Origin: an uncultured Opitutia bacterium
GTDB taxonomy: Bacteria > Verrucomicrobiota > Verrucomicrobiia > Opitutales > Opitutaceae
Reading direction: 5' to 3'
DNA length: 64,000 nucleotides
Assembly: GCA_903855985.1 (NCBI GenBank)
Contig: CAIOAO010000074.1
Coordinates: 224,211-288,210 of the forward strand
Under the pieces are notes generated by a model. It was not told the origin of the DNA. It made no database searches and saw only the letters and a program-made list of their open reading frames with translations. The translations under genes and the position numbers were made by a program. Position 1 is the first letter of the stretch. Every line of letters begins with the position of its first letter. Below, one piece after another: positions 35,438 to 44,609 of this stretch.

Positions 35438-36053
35438 AGTCTTTGCGGCCACCGGCGGTCAGCAGGCCGCCGGTGAAAAGTTCGAGGGCTTTCTCCAGCG
35501 TTTGCCGGGGTGTAAGGTGGGTGGTGGCGAGGGTGTCAGGATGCGTGAGCCCCCGCATGGCCTGCAGCCAGAATTGCGCGGCGAAATCCGGGTCAAGATC
35601 CGCCCGCACCGCGCCCTCGACGATACCGGCGCGGAACAGCCGGCCGAAGACGTACGGGATGTTCTTCTGCCGCAGCTCGTCGATCTTCTGGTAGATGCGC
35701 GGCGCGTAGCGCTGGAGTTCGCGCAGCATGGCCGGGTTGGCCTGCGCGAGACGGGGCGCCACCGCGTCCACGACGCCGCGGAGCTTTTGGGCAAAATTGA
35801 GCGCCGGGTCGTTCAGCACCGCCTCCATCTCGGCCCGGATCGTGCGGCCGATGCCCTCGATGATGAGGCTGATGATCGCGTCCTTGCCCGGAAAATGCAG
35901 GTAGAGCGTCTTTTTGCTGATCCCCAGCTCGTGCGCGAGGTCGTCCATCGTCAGGGCGTTGTAGCCGTAGGCGAAGAGGTGCCGCCGCGCCGTCTCGAGG
36001 ATCCGGGCGTCCGGCGATTCGGCGGCGGGAGGGGTGGGGGCGGGCGCGGGCAT
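35415..36053 (-). CDS. TetR family transcriptional regulator
   Basis: The 212-residue regulator has an N-terminal proline-rich arm, then the TetR DNA-binding domain ARRHLFAYGYNALTMDDLAHELG with the HTH core ISKKTLYLHFPGKDAIISLI. A helical ligand-binding domain follows. It is the first gene of the operon with the HlyD-like adaptor and the ABC-2 pump, so it most likely represses its own operon until a pump substrate binds. A 7-bp inverted repeat just upstream is a candidate operator. The ATG at 36053 was chosen; an upstream frame runs through the promoter. Confidence 0.94.
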   Translation of the reverse strand: MPAPAPTPPAAESPDARILETARRHLFAYGYNALTMDDLAHELGISKKTLYLHFPGKDAIISLIIEGIGRTIRAEMEAVLNDPALNFAQKLRGVVDAVAPRLAQANPAMLRELQRYAPRIYQKIDELRQKNIPYVFGRLFRAGIVEGAVRADLDPDFAAQFWLQAMRGLTHPDTLATTHLTPRQTLEKALELFTGGLLTAGGRKDYEKLFPR

Positions 36054-36066
36054 GGCTGAAATCTTA

Positions 36067-36094
36067 GGAAACTTAGATAGTATTAATAGTTTCC
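36067..36094. promoter_or_regulatory. Candidate TetR operator
   Basis: GGAAACT (36067-36073) and AGTTTCC (36088-36094) are perfect inverted repeats 14 bp apart in an AT-rich island directly upstream of the tetR start. The span of 28 bp fits TetR-family operators. TATTAATA inside it could be part of the -10 region. Confidence 0.5.
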
Positions 36095-36203
36095 AGCGCA
36101 AGCCCAACCGGTTGCGGCCCGGGAAAAAGGTTCCGGGCGCCGGCGCGCATTATTTCACCCGCCGGGGGTTGAAACGGCTGCGCCAACGTGTCTGCCTCGG
36201 GCC

Positions 36204-37589
36204 ATGCCCGCCCAAGCCAACGTCAAAGCCGAGGTCTCTGCGCTCATTGCCCGCAAGGATCTCGGGGCGTTGAAGAAATACCTCGAGCCCTGGCTGCCGG
36301 CCGACATCGCCCCGAACATCGCCGACCTGACGGTCGAGGAACTGGCGGCGCTGTTCCGGGTGAGCTCGCGCGAGCTGGCGGCGACGACCTTCACCTATGT
36401 GCCGCTGGAGGCGCAGAAAAAACTGCTCAAGCTGCTCAATCAGGAGCAGGCCGCGGCCCTGCTTAACGCGCTCCCGCCCGACGACCGCACCGCCTTCCTG
36501 AACGAGCTGCCGCTGGACGTGGCGATGCAGCTGCTCTCGATGCTCACGCCGGACGAGCGGCAGGTGGCGCAATCCCTGCTCGCGTACCCGGAGCACAGCG
36601 TCGGCCGGATGATGACGCTCGACTACGTGGCGGTGCGTCCCGAGTGGTCCGTCCGCGAGTCGCTCGATTACATCCGCGAGCACGGCTACGACCGCGAGAC
36701 GCTCAACATCGTCTTCGTGGTGGATGACCGCGGGCACCTGGTGGACGACATCCGGGTGCGGCGCTTCCTGCTTTCGCCCCTCGACCGGCCGGTCCGCGAC
36801 CTGCTCGATGGCAACTACACCATGCTGTCGCCGACCGACGACCGGGAGAAGGCGCTCGGGCTCTTCAAGCAGTTCGACCGCGTGGCGCTGCCGGTGGTGG
36901 ACGAGAACCGGAAGCTGATCGGCATCGTGACGGTGGACGACATGCTCGACGTCGCGGAAGAGGAGGCGACGGAGGACATCCAGAAGATGGGCGGCACCGA
37001 GGCCCTCGACGAGCCCTACACCACGATCTCGCTCGCCCGCATGGTGAAGAAGCGCGCGAGCTGGCTGGTGATCCTGTTCCTCGGCGAGATGCTGACCGCG
37101 ACCGCGCTGAAATACTACGAGGGCGAGCTGGCCAAGGCCATCGTGCTCTCGCTCTTCCTGCCGCTGGTCGTGAGCTCGGGCGGCAACGCCGGCTCGCAGG
37201 CCGCGACGCTGGTCATCCGCGCGCTGGCCCTGGGCGAATTCAAGCTGCGCGACTGGTGGCGCATCATGCGCCGCGAGCTGGTGGCCGGTTTCTCCCTCGG
37301 CGTCATCCTCGGGGCCATCGGCTTCGTGCGCATCACCGTCTGGTCGCTCCTCTTTCCCAACACGTACGGCGAGCACTGGATCCTGGTCGCGGCGACTGTC
37401 AGCACCGCGCTGGTGGGCATCGTGATGTGGGGTTCGCTCATGGGCTCGATGCTGCCACTGGTGATCAAGCGCGCGGGCTTCGACCCCGCGACCTCGAGCG
37501 CGCCGTTCATCGCCACGCTGGTGGACGTGACCGGGCTCATCATCTATTTCAGCGTGGCCTTCCTGATCATGCGCGGGACGATGCTCTGA
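36204..37589 (+). CDS. mgtE: MgtE-type magnesium transporter
   Basis: The 461-residue protein has the three MgtE parts: an N-terminal helical domain (LTVEELAALFRVSSRELAA, ALLNALPPDDRTAFLNELP), a CBS pair (about residues 135-255, SVGRMMTLDYVAV and VDENRKLIGIVTVDDM) and five C-terminal membrane helices with the pore motif VVSSGGNAGSQAATLVIRAL. The CBS and N domains close the channel when cytosolic Mg2+ is high. It imports Mg2+ across the inner membrane. It is divergent from the tetR operon, with the AT-rich island between them. Confidence 0.95.
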   Translation: MPAQANVKAEVSALIARKDLGALKKYLEPWLPADIAPNIADLTVEELAALFRVSSRELAATTFTYVPLEAQKKLLKLLNQEQAAALLNALPPDDRTAFLNELPLDVAMQLLSMLTPDERQVAQSLLAYPEHSVGRMMTLDYVAVRPEWSVRESLDYIREHGYDRETLNIVFVVDDRGHLVDDIRVRRFLLSPLDRPVRDLLDGNYTMLSPTDDREKALGLFKQFDRVALPVVDENRKLIGIVTVDDMLDVAEEEATEDIQKMGGTEALDEPYTTISLARMVKKRASWLVILFLGEMLTATALKYYEGELAKAIVLSLFLPLVVSSGGNAGSQAATLVIRALALGEFKLRDWWRIMRRELVAGFSLGVILGAIGFVRITVWSLLFPNTYGEHWILVAATVSTALVGIVMWGSLMGSMLPLVIKRAGFDPATSSAPFIATLVDVTGLIIYFSVAFLIMRGTML

Positions 37590-37637
37590 CCCGCCCGTTA
37601 CCTGCCGCCGCCCTGCGCCGTCATCTCCGCCAACCCC

Positions 37638-38192
37638 ATGACCAAGTCCCGCCACTCCCTCGGCCTGCTCGCCGCCCTCCTGCTGGGGCTGGCCGCACGC
37701 GCGGACACCACGCTGGCCCCGAGTTCGCCTTTTGCGCCCGCGGCCGGCTCGGCCGCGGCGGCGGAGAACCAGCCGCTGGAGTTGCGCGGCATCCTGATGG
37801 ACGGGAGCGGCTACCGGTTCAGCATTTTTGACCCGGTCAAGAAGGCCGGCCTGTGGGTGCGGCTCAACGAGCCGGGCCATGATTTCACGGTGAAGACCCA
37901 CGATGTTGCGCGCGACACCGTCACGCTCGATTTCCAGGGCCGCATGCTGACGCTGGCCCTGCGCACCGCCAAGGTTGCGGCGGTCGCGGTGTCCGAGGCG
38001 CCCGCCAGTCCGCGCCCCACCGGGATGCCGGCGGGGTACGGCCCGGGGTCCAAACCCAGCTCGCCTGAGGAGGCCGCCCGCTTCAACCGGGCCGTGGAGG
38101 AAATCAACCGCCGCCGCGCTATGCGCGAGAAGAGCCCGGGCCCCGTTCCCGTCCCGGTGGCCGGCCCGGGTCCCCAGCCGCGGCCGCAGTGA
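37638..38192 (+). CDS. Secreted protein of unknown function
   Basis: The 184-residue product has a signal peptide (LGLLAALLLGLAARAD). A small domain of about 90 residues follows (LELRGILMDGSGYRFSIFD, GLWVRLNEPGHDFTVKT, DTVTLDFQGRMLTLALR), which looks like short beta strands, and the tail is rich in Pro, Gly and Arg. It is not recognised beyond resemblance to uncharacterised Opitutaceae proteins. It lies 48 bp after mgtE and 74 bp before the ABC exporter pair. Confidence 0.7.
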   Translation: MTKSRHSLGLLAALLLGLAARADTTLAPSSPFAPAAGSAAAAENQPLELRGILMDGSGYRFSIFDPVKKAGLWVRLNEPGHDFTVKTHDVARDTVTLDFQGRMLTLALRTAKVAAVAVSEAPASPRPTGMPAGYGPGSKPSSPEEAARFNRAVEEINRRRAMREKSPGPVPVPVAGPGPQPRPQ

Positions 38193-38266
38193 AATCCCCG
38201 GCCGCCTCCCGCCGGCGGCAAAAAATTTCGTGTGTTTGCGCGCCGCGGCCCTAGCTTGGTCGCCGT

Positions 38267-40129
38267 ATGCCCCTGCCGCCTTCCGCCACCGCGCCCTCGA
38301 ATGGCGTGCTGATCCGGCGGCTGTTGGGGATGACGTGGCGCTACCGGCTCGGCTGCATCAAGGTCCTGAGCATCCAGATTTTGCTGCTCACCATGGGCCT
38401 GCTGGGCCTCAGCCTCACGGGCCTCGGGATCGACTATATCCGGCACCAGGTGCAGGGCGGCCCGTTTCCCACGGCGAAATTTGGCCTCACGCTGCCCCAC
38501 GACTGGCCGCCGGTGCAGGTGATCGCGCTGCTGGCCGGGATCATCCTGCTGCTGGCGCTCGGCCGCGCGCTGCTCAACTACGCCTATCTCATCTCGATCA
38601 ACATCCTCCTGCAGCAGCAGCTGGTGGTGGATCTGCGCGCGGTGATCTATGACAAGCTGCAGCAGCTGAGCTTCCGGTTCTTCGACGCCAACTCCACCGG
38701 CTCGATCATCACGCGCGTGACGGGTGACGTGCAGTCGGTGCGCATGTTCCTCGACCAGGTGCTGTTCCAGAGCGTCATCATGGCCGTCTCGCTCACGGTC
38801 TACATCATCTACATGGCGAGCCTGAGCCCCGGGCTGACGCTGGCCTGCCTCGCGACCACGCCGCTGCTCGCGATCATGTCGCTGTGGTTCTCCAAGAAGA
38901 TCCAGCCGGCCTACGCCGAGAGCCGCACCCTGGCGGAAAAGCTGGTCCAGTATCTCGCCGAGAGCATCCAGGGCATCGCGGTGACCAAGGGCTTCGGCCG
39001 CGAGGCGGAGAACCGCGCACAGTTCGCCGCGGCCAACCGGGCCGTCTACGACCAGCAGCTCGGCATCTTCTGGCGCGTGAGCCTGTTCTCGCCGGCGGTG
39101 GGCATCCTGCAGCGCGTAAACATGATCGTGCTGCTGAGCTACGGCGGCTGGCTCGTGATCCACGGGCAGCTGCCGCTCGGCACGGGCCTGGTCGTCTTCG
39201 CCGGGCTGCTCGAGCAGTTCTCCGGGCAGGTGAACAACATCGCCGGCGTCGTGAACTCCGTGCAACAGTCGCTCATCGGCGCGCGCCGCGTGTTTGAGGT
39301 GATGGACGCACCCGTCGAGGTGAAGAGCGCGCCGGACGCGATGCCCTGCCCGAAGCTGAAGGGCGCGGTGCGGTTCGAGAAAGTGGAGTTTTCCTACAGC
39401 GGCATCGATCCCGTGCTGCGCGGCCTCAACCTCAACGTCGAGCCCGGCCAGTGCGTGGCCATCCTCGGGGCGACGGGCGCGGGCAAGAGCGTGCTGATGA
39501 GCCTCATCCCGCGCTTCTACGACGTGACGGGGGGCCGGCTGCTGGTGGACGGCATTGATGTGCGGCACCTCGTCCTCGACGACCTGCGCCGCAACATCGG
39601 GCTCGTGTTCCAGGAGAGCTTCCTGTTTTCGAACACCATCGCGGCCAACATCGCCTTCGGCCATCCCGGCGCCACCCCGGCGCAGATCGAGAAGGCCGCG
39701 CGGATCGCGGCGGCCCACGACTTCATCCTGCAGCTGCCGCAGGGCTACGACACCATCCTCGGCGAGAGCGGCAACACGCTGTCGGGCGGCCAGCGCCAGC
39801 GTCTCGCCATCGCGCGCGCGGTGCTGCTCGAGCCGGCGATCCTGCTGCTCGACGACCCGACCGCGGCCATCGACAGCGAGACGGAGCATGAGATTTTCGA
39901 GGCGCTGGACCGCGCCATCGCGGGCCGCACGACCTTCATCGTGGCGCACCGGCTGAGCACGCTGCGCCGTGCGGACTTCATCATCGTGATGGAGAAGGGC
40001 CGCATCGTGCAGCAGGGCGTGCATGAGGAACTCATGCGCGTGCCGGGCCCCTACCGCCATGTCGCCAGCCTGCAGCTGGTGGACGGCAGCGAACTCGAGC
40101 AGCTGAAGCCGAAGGGAGGCGCGGCGTGA
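38267..40129 (+). CDS. ABC exporter half-transporter with degenerate Walker B (heterodimer subunit 1)
   Basis: The 620-residue protein has six membrane helices (residues about 20-330, with coupling helix region STGSIITRVTGDVQSVRMF) and a nucleotide-binding domain with Walker A GATGAGKSVLMSLI, signature LSGGQRQRLAIARA, Walker B LLLDDPTAAID and switch AHRLSTLRRAD. The catalytic Glu after Walker B is Asp (DDP), which marks the degenerate half of heterodimeric exporters such as TM287/288, BmrCD and LmrCD. Its stop overlaps the next gene's GTG start, so the two halves are made together. The cargo is unknown; lipids or drugs are usual. Confidence 0.94.
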   Translation: MPLPPSATAPSNGVLIRRLLGMTWRYRLGCIKVLSIQILLLTMGLLGLSLTGLGIDYIRHQVQGGPFPTAKFGLTLPHDWPPVQVIALLAGIILLLALGRALLNYAYLISINILLQQQLVVDLRAVIYDKLQQLSFRFFDANSTGSIITRVTGDVQSVRMFLDQVLFQSVIMAVSLTVYIIYMASLSPGLTLACLATTPLLAIMSLWFSKKIQPAYAESRTLAEKLVQYLAESIQGIAVTKGFGREAENRAQFAAANRAVYDQQLGIFWRVSLFSPAVGILQRVNMIVLLSYGGWLVIHGQLPLGTGLVVFAGLLEQFSGQVNNIAGVVNSVQQSLIGARRVFEVMDAPVEVKSAPDAMPCPKLKGAVRFEKVEFSYSGIDPVLRGLNLNVEPGQCVAILGATGAGKSVLMSLIPRFYDVTGGRLLVDGIDVRHLVLDDLRRNIGLVFQESFLFSNTIAANIAFGHPGATPAQIEKAARIAAAHDFILQLPQGYDTILGESGNTLSGGQRQRLAIARAVLLEPAILLLDDPTAAIDSETEHEIFEALDRAIAGRTTFIVAHRLSTLRRADFIIVMEKGRIVQQGVHEELMRVPGPYRHVASLQLVDGSELEQLKPKGGAA

Positions 40130-41964
40130 GAACGAAGCCGCCCCCGAAGGTCCGCCCGCTCGGGCTCACCCGGCGTGAATCGGACGACGACGAGGACGAG
40201 GAGCAGTTCAAGCCGCTGGAATGGGGCCTGATCCGCCGGCTGTTCACGTACACGCGGCCCTTCGCGGCCAAGCGCAACACGCTGATCGGGCTGACGCTGA
40301 TCCGGGCGATGCAGATCCCGGCGATCACGTGGGCGATGGGCCGCATCATCGCGGGCCCGATTGCGCGGCACGAGCTGGAGATCCTGCCCTGGGCGGTGCT
40401 CGGCTACGGCGTGCTGGCGATCGTGACGGACGGGATGTTCCACTTCCGGCAGCGGTATGCGCTGGAGCTCGGCGAGGAGGTCGTCACCGCCCTGCGCCAG
40501 GCGATCTTCGACCGCATGCAGAGCATGCCGATGAGCTTCTTCCACCGCACGAAGCTCGGCCGGATCATCGGCCGCGTGACGACGGACGTGGAAACCGTGC
40601 GCTCGGGCATCCAGGACGTGTTGTTCGTCAGCATCATCCAGTTCGGCCAGATGATGTTTGCCGCCGTCGTGATGGCCTGGTGCGACTGGGTGCTGTTCCT
40701 CGTGGTCGCCGCGATGGCGCCGGTGCTCTGGCTGGTGAACAACCACTTCCGGATGCGGCTGAGCCAGCTCAACCGCGCCGCGCAGGAAAGCTTCAGCCGG
40801 GTGACGTCCACGCTGGCGGAATCGGTCAACGGCATGCGCGTAACGCAGGGCTTTGTGCGGCAGGAGACGAACCTCGGGCTCTTCCGCACGCTGCTGGCCG
40901 ACCACTCGCGCTACAACATCGAGCAGGCGCGCACCTCGGCGATCCTCACGCCGCTGCTCGAGCTGAACAGCCAGTTCTTCATCGCCGTGCTGCTGCTGCT
41001 GGGCGGCTGGCGGGCCTTCCATGGCGACATGACGGTGGGCGACCTCATCCAGTTCTTCTTCCTCGCCAACGTGTTCTTCTCGCCCATCGCGACCATCGGC
41101 AACCAGTACAACCAGGCGCTGACCGCGATGGCGGGCGCGGAGCGCGTCTTCCGGCTGATTGACGCGCAGCCCGACTGGGAGGACGACCCCGCGGCGACGG
41201 CGCTGCCGGCCGTGCCGGGCACCGGCCTGCGGGTGGAGTTCCGGGGCATCACCTTCGGCTACGACCCCGCGCGGCCGGTGCTGCACGACGTGAACTTCAC
41301 CGTCGCGCCCGGCCAGACGGTGGCGCTCGTCGGCCACACCGGCAGCGGCAAGAGCTCCATCATCAACCTCGTCTCGAAATTCTACCTCCCGACCGGCGGG
41401 GAACTGCTGGTGGACGGCCGCGAGATCCGCACAGTCACGAGTCACTCGCTGCACCGGCAGATGGGCATGGTGCAGCAGCAGAACTTCCTCTTCACCGGCA
41501 CGGTGCTGGCGAACATCCGGCTGAGCAAACCCGACGCCACCGAGGCGGAGGTGCGCGACGCCGCGCGCCGGCTCGACTGCCTCGATATCCTCGAGGGCCT
41601 GCCGCACGGTTTCGCGACGGAGATTGGCGAGCGCGGCGCCGGGCTGTCCGTCGGCCAGCGCCAGCTCGTGTGCTTCACGCGCGCGCTGCTCGCGGACCCG
41701 CGGATCGTCATCCTCGACGAGGCGACGAGCGCGATCGACGCGCTCACCGAGGCGCGGCTGCAGAAGGCGCTGGTCGCGCTGCTGCGCGGACGCACGAGCT
41801 TCGTCGTCGCGCACCGCCTGAGCACGATCCGCCACGCGGACCTCGTGCTCGTGCTCGACCAGGGCCGCATCATCGAGCGCGGCACGCACCCGGAATTGCT
41901 CGCGCAGGGCGGTCGCTACGCGGCGTTGTACGAGCAGTTCGTGCAGGTGGACGAGCCGGCCTGA
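40126..41964 (+). CDS. ABC exporter half-transporter with canonical Walker B (heterodimer subunit 2)
   Basis: The 612-residue partner has a charged N-terminal tail (RRESDDDEDEEQFKP), six membrane helices and an NBD with Walker A GHTGSGKSSIINLV, signature LSVGQRQLVCFTRA, Walker B VILDEATSAID and switch AHRLSTIRHAD. Walker B has the full catalytic Glu while the signature is LSVGQ rather than LSGGQ. This fits the rule that one composite site (subunit 1 Walker motifs with subunit 2 signature) is weak. The GTG start overlaps the upstream TGA (GTGA) and has GGGAGG 6 bp before it, one of the few clear ribosome-binding sites here. Confidence 0.94.
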   Translation: MRTKPPPKVRPLGLTRRESDDDEDEEQFKPLEWGLIRRLFTYTRPFAAKRNTLIGLTLIRAMQIPAITWAMGRIIAGPIARHELEILPWAVLGYGVLAIVTDGMFHFRQRYALELGEEVVTALRQAIFDRMQSMPMSFFHRTKLGRIIGRVTTDVETVRSGIQDVLFVSIIQFGQMMFAAVVMAWCDWVLFLVVAAMAPVLWLVNNHFRMRLSQLNRAAQESFSRVTSTLAESVNGMRVTQGFVRQETNLGLFRTLLADHSRYNIEQARTSAILTPLLELNSQFFIAVLLLLGGWRAFHGDMTVGDLIQFFFLANVFFSPIATIGNQYNQALTAMAGAERVFRLIDAQPDWEDDPAATALPAVPGTGLRVEFRGITFGYDPARPVLHDVNFTVAPGQTVALVGHTGSGKSSIINLVSKFYLPTGGELLVDGREIRTVTSHSLHRQMGMVQQQNFLFTGTVLANIRLSKPDATEAEVRDAARRLDCLDILEGLPHGFATEIGERGAGLSVGQRQLVCFTRALLADPRIVILDEATSAIDALTEARLQKALVALLRGRTSFVVAHRLSTIRHADLVLVLDQGRIIERGTHPELLAQGGRYAALYEQFVQVDEPA

Positions 41965-42070
41965 GCGGCGGCGCGCGGGAGATTTTTTAAAATTCTACTG
42001 GGCAAACCACTGATTCTCCCTCTAGAAAGGCGTTGCTATCACAGTAAAGCACCCTAAACCCACAATCACT

Positions 42071-42340
42071 ATGGCTAAAAAATCCGCTCGTAAACCGAAC
42101 GCCGCGTTCATGAAACCGGTCACACCCGACGCCAAGCTTGCTGCCGTCGTTGGCTCGACCCCGTTGCCCCGCACGGAGCTCACCAAGAAGCTCTGGGCCT
42201 ACATCAAGAAGAACGGTCTGCAGGACAAGAAGGTCCGCACGCAGATCAACGCTGACGACGCCCTCAAGGCCGTCTTCGGTGGCAAGTCCAAGGTCAGCAT
42301 GTTCGAGATGACCAAGCTCGTCTCGGGCCACGTCTCGTAA
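42071..42340 (+). CDS. SWIB/MDM2 domain protein
   Basis: The 89-residue basic protein has a short lysine-rich tail (MAKKSARKPNAAFMKPV) and one SWIB domain: GSTPLPRTELTKKLWAYIKK, NGLQDKKVRTQINADDALKA, and MFEMTKLVSGHVS. SWIB domains are typical of eukaryotic chromatin remodelers, but stand-alone bacterial copies occur in Chlamydiae and Verrucomicrobiota, where they may associate with nucleoid DNA. The AT-rich 106-bp leader probably carries its own promoter. A perfect terminator follows. Confidence 0.93.
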   Translation: MAKKSARKPNAAFMKPVTPDAKLAAVVGSTPLPRTELTKKLWAYIKKNGLQDKKVRTQINADDALKAVFGGKSKVSMFEMTKLVSGHVS

Positions 42341-42358
42341 GGGACCCGAAGTTTTACA

Positions 42359-42388
42359 GCCGCCGCCCCCACGGGCGGCGGCTTTTTT
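42359..42388 (+). terminator. Rho-independent terminator after the SWIB gene
   Basis: GCCGCCGCCC (42359-42368) pairs perfectly with GGGCGGCGGC (42373-42382) around CCAC and is followed by six T residues. Confidence 0.92.
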
Positions 42389-42467
42389 GTGCCCGGCCGC
42401 CGGGCCGGCGGCCGTTCTTCACGGTTGCGCGCCTTTCGCCGGGCCGGTTTAGTCGCCGCTGCGTCGC

Positions 42468-44555
42468 ATGGTTTCCCGCCTTAAAAACCACCACCTCATC
42501 CTGCTGGCCGGCGTCATCCTTGCCACTGGGCTGCTGGCGCGCCGCTGGCTGGTGCCGGTCTGGGTCGGGGGCGGGCTGCCGCTGGCGGTCTTGTTTCTTT
42601 ACCGCCGGCAAAACCGGCTGAACGAGACGATCCACCACCTGGCGGGCGCCGTCGAGCAGAGCCGGCTCGCGGTCATTGTTTTCAATCCCGCGGGGATCAT
42701 CGGGTACGTGAACCAGGCCGGCTGCGAGCTGACCGGCTGCGGGCGCCGCGAGTTGATCGGGCGCAACTGGCGCGATCTCCAGCTGACCGAGCCGGGCGTG
42801 CCGCCGGCGCTGGCTGCGGAGCTGGCGGCCGCGATCCGCGCCGGCCGCGGCTGGCGCGGCGACTGGACCCGGCGCCGCGCGGACGGCGCCCTTTACCCCC
42901 TGCGCGGGACGTTTGCGCCGGTGCCGCGGAGCGACGGCTCGCCCGCGTGTTTTGTCGCCACGTTTGAGGACCTCAGTGAGAGCCAGAAGCTGAGCGCCCT
43001 GCTGTTGGACGCGCAGGAACGCGCGGATTCGGGGGAGGAGGCCAAGAAGCAGTTCCTCGCGACGATGAGCCACGAGGTGCGCACGCCGCTCAACGGCATC
43101 CTCGGCTTCACCAGCCTGCTGCGCGAAACGCCGCTCACGCCGGACCAGGCCGAGTACGTCGAGACCATCCAGCTCAGCGGCGAGGCGCTGATCCAGCTGA
43201 CGGACGGCATCCTGGATTTTGCCCGCATGGAATCCGGCAAGTTCGAGCTCGACCCGCTGCCCTGCGCGCCGCGGGAAATCGTCGAGGACGCGCTGGACCT
43301 CGTCGCCGCCAAGGCCGCGGCCAAGAACGTGGAATTGCTGCACTGGGTGGATGACCCCGTGCCGGCCGTCATTCTCGCCGACGGCAACCGCCTCCGGCAG
43401 GTGCTGGTCAACCTGCTGAACAACGCCGTGATTTTCACCGCGCAGGGCGAGGTGGAGGTGCGGGTGAGCGTGGAACCCGGCGCCGGGCCGCGTGACCGCG
43501 GAAACCTGGTGTTTTATGTCCGCGACACCGGCATCGGCATCGCCCCCGACCAGCATGCGCAGCTCTTCCAGCCCTTCAGCCAGATCGATCACGCGCTGAC
43601 GCGCCGCCACGGCGGCACCGGGCTCGGCCTCGCGATCTGCAAGAACATCGTGGAGCTCATGGGCGGGAAGATTCAGCTCAAGAGCGCGCTCGGGGCGGGC
43701 TCGACGTTTTCCTTCACGCTGCCGCTGGAGCCGCTCGACGTGGGTGGCGAGCATCAGTTTGTGCCGCCGCTCGAGTCGCTCAGCCTCGCGATTGCGGCGC
43801 CCCCCGGTTCGCTGCGCACGGAGCTGATGCGCCTGGGCAAGCGGTTTGGCTCGAAGCTGGTGCCCACCTCCCCGGAGTCCCTGGGCCAGACGACGGGCTG
43901 GGATGTCGCGCTGATGGACGTGAGCTCGGCGTATGCCGCCGAGCTGGCGGCGCTGACCGAGCCGCGGCCCGGGCTGCCGCCGGAGCGGATTTTCGGCCTC
44001 GTGCCCCTGTCGCTGCCGAGTGCGCAGCGCGCGGCGCTGCGCACACATTTCCGGCTGCTGATCAACAAGCCGGTCCACCAGGACGCGCTCCGCGGGATGC
44101 TGACGGCGCTGCGGGACGCGTCGACGCTGACGGACCAGCAGAAGGACCCGATCGACCTGAACGTGCTGCTGATCGACGACGACCCGGTGAACCAGATGCT
44201 GATGCAGAAGCAGCTCAGCAGCTTGGGCTGCCACTGGACGAAGGCGGAGAACAGCCGGGTGGGGCTGGAGGAACTCGCCCGCGGGCAGTATGATTTTGTG
44301 CTGATGGACCTGCACATGCCCGAGGTGGACGGCGTGACCGCCATCAAGCAGATCCGCGCCGGGCTGGCCGGCGGGGCGATGAAGAACGTCTGGATCGCCG
44401 CCCTGACCGCCGATGCGCGCACCACGCTGCGGGAGCAGGCGCTCGCCCTCGGGGCCAACGATTACCTGATCAAGCCGGTGACGATGCCCGAGCTGCGCAT
44501 CGCTCTCGGCAAGTTTGCGATGGCGCGCCGGGGCCAGGATCCGCGGCCGGTGTAA
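42468..44555 (+). CDS. Hybrid sensor histidine kinase with PAS and receiver domains
   Basis: The 695-residue kinase begins with one or two membrane helices (residues 8-45). A PAS domain follows (AVIVFNPAGIIGYVNQAGCE, residues about 65-165), then HisKA with MSHEVRTPLNGILGF (phospho-acceptor His202), and an ATPase domain with NLLNNAV and GTGLGLAICKNIV. Between residues 435 and 545 lies a receiver-like segment that lacks the acidic pocket and so looks degenerate. The last 125 residues form a true receiver (LIDDDPVNQ, Asp614 in VLMDLHMP, Lys in IKPV). The input signal and output partner are not nearby, so it probably works in a phosphorelay of unknown role. Confidence 0.93.
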   Translation: MVSRLKNHHLILLAGVILATGLLARRWLVPVWVGGGLPLAVLFLYRRQNRLNETIHHLAGAVEQSRLAVIVFNPAGIIGYVNQAGCELTGCGRRELIGRNWRDLQLTEPGVPPALAAELAAAIRAGRGWRGDWTRRRADGALYPLRGTFAPVPRSDGSPACFVATFEDLSESQKLSALLLDAQERADSGEEAKKQFLATMSHEVRTPLNGILGFTSLLRETPLTPDQAEYVETIQLSGEALIQLTDGILDFARMESGKFELDPLPCAPREIVEDALDLVAAKAAAKNVELLHWVDDPVPAVILADGNRLRQVLVNLLNNAVIFTAQGEVEVRVSVEPGAGPRDRGNLVFYVRDTGIGIAPDQHAQLFQPFSQIDHALTRRHGGTGLGLAICKNIVELMGGKIQLKSALGAGSTFSFTLPLEPLDVGGEHQFVPPLESLSLAIAAPPGSLRTELMRLGKRFGSKLVPTSPESLGQTTGWDVALMDVSSAYAAELAALTEPRPGLPPERIFGLVPLSLPSAQRAALRTHFRLLINKPVHQDALRGMLTALRDASTLTDQQKDPIDLNVLLIDDDPVNQMLMQKQLSSLGCHWTKAENSRVGLEELARGQYDFVLMDLHMPEVDGVTAIKQIRAGLAGGAMKNVWIAALTADARTTLREQALALGANDYLIKPVTMPELRIALGKFAMARRGQDPRPV

Positions 44556-44609
44556 GGAGCCAATTCGCTTGGCGGCGGCGGACGGGTTGCCCACGCTGCG
44601 CGGTTTTCC

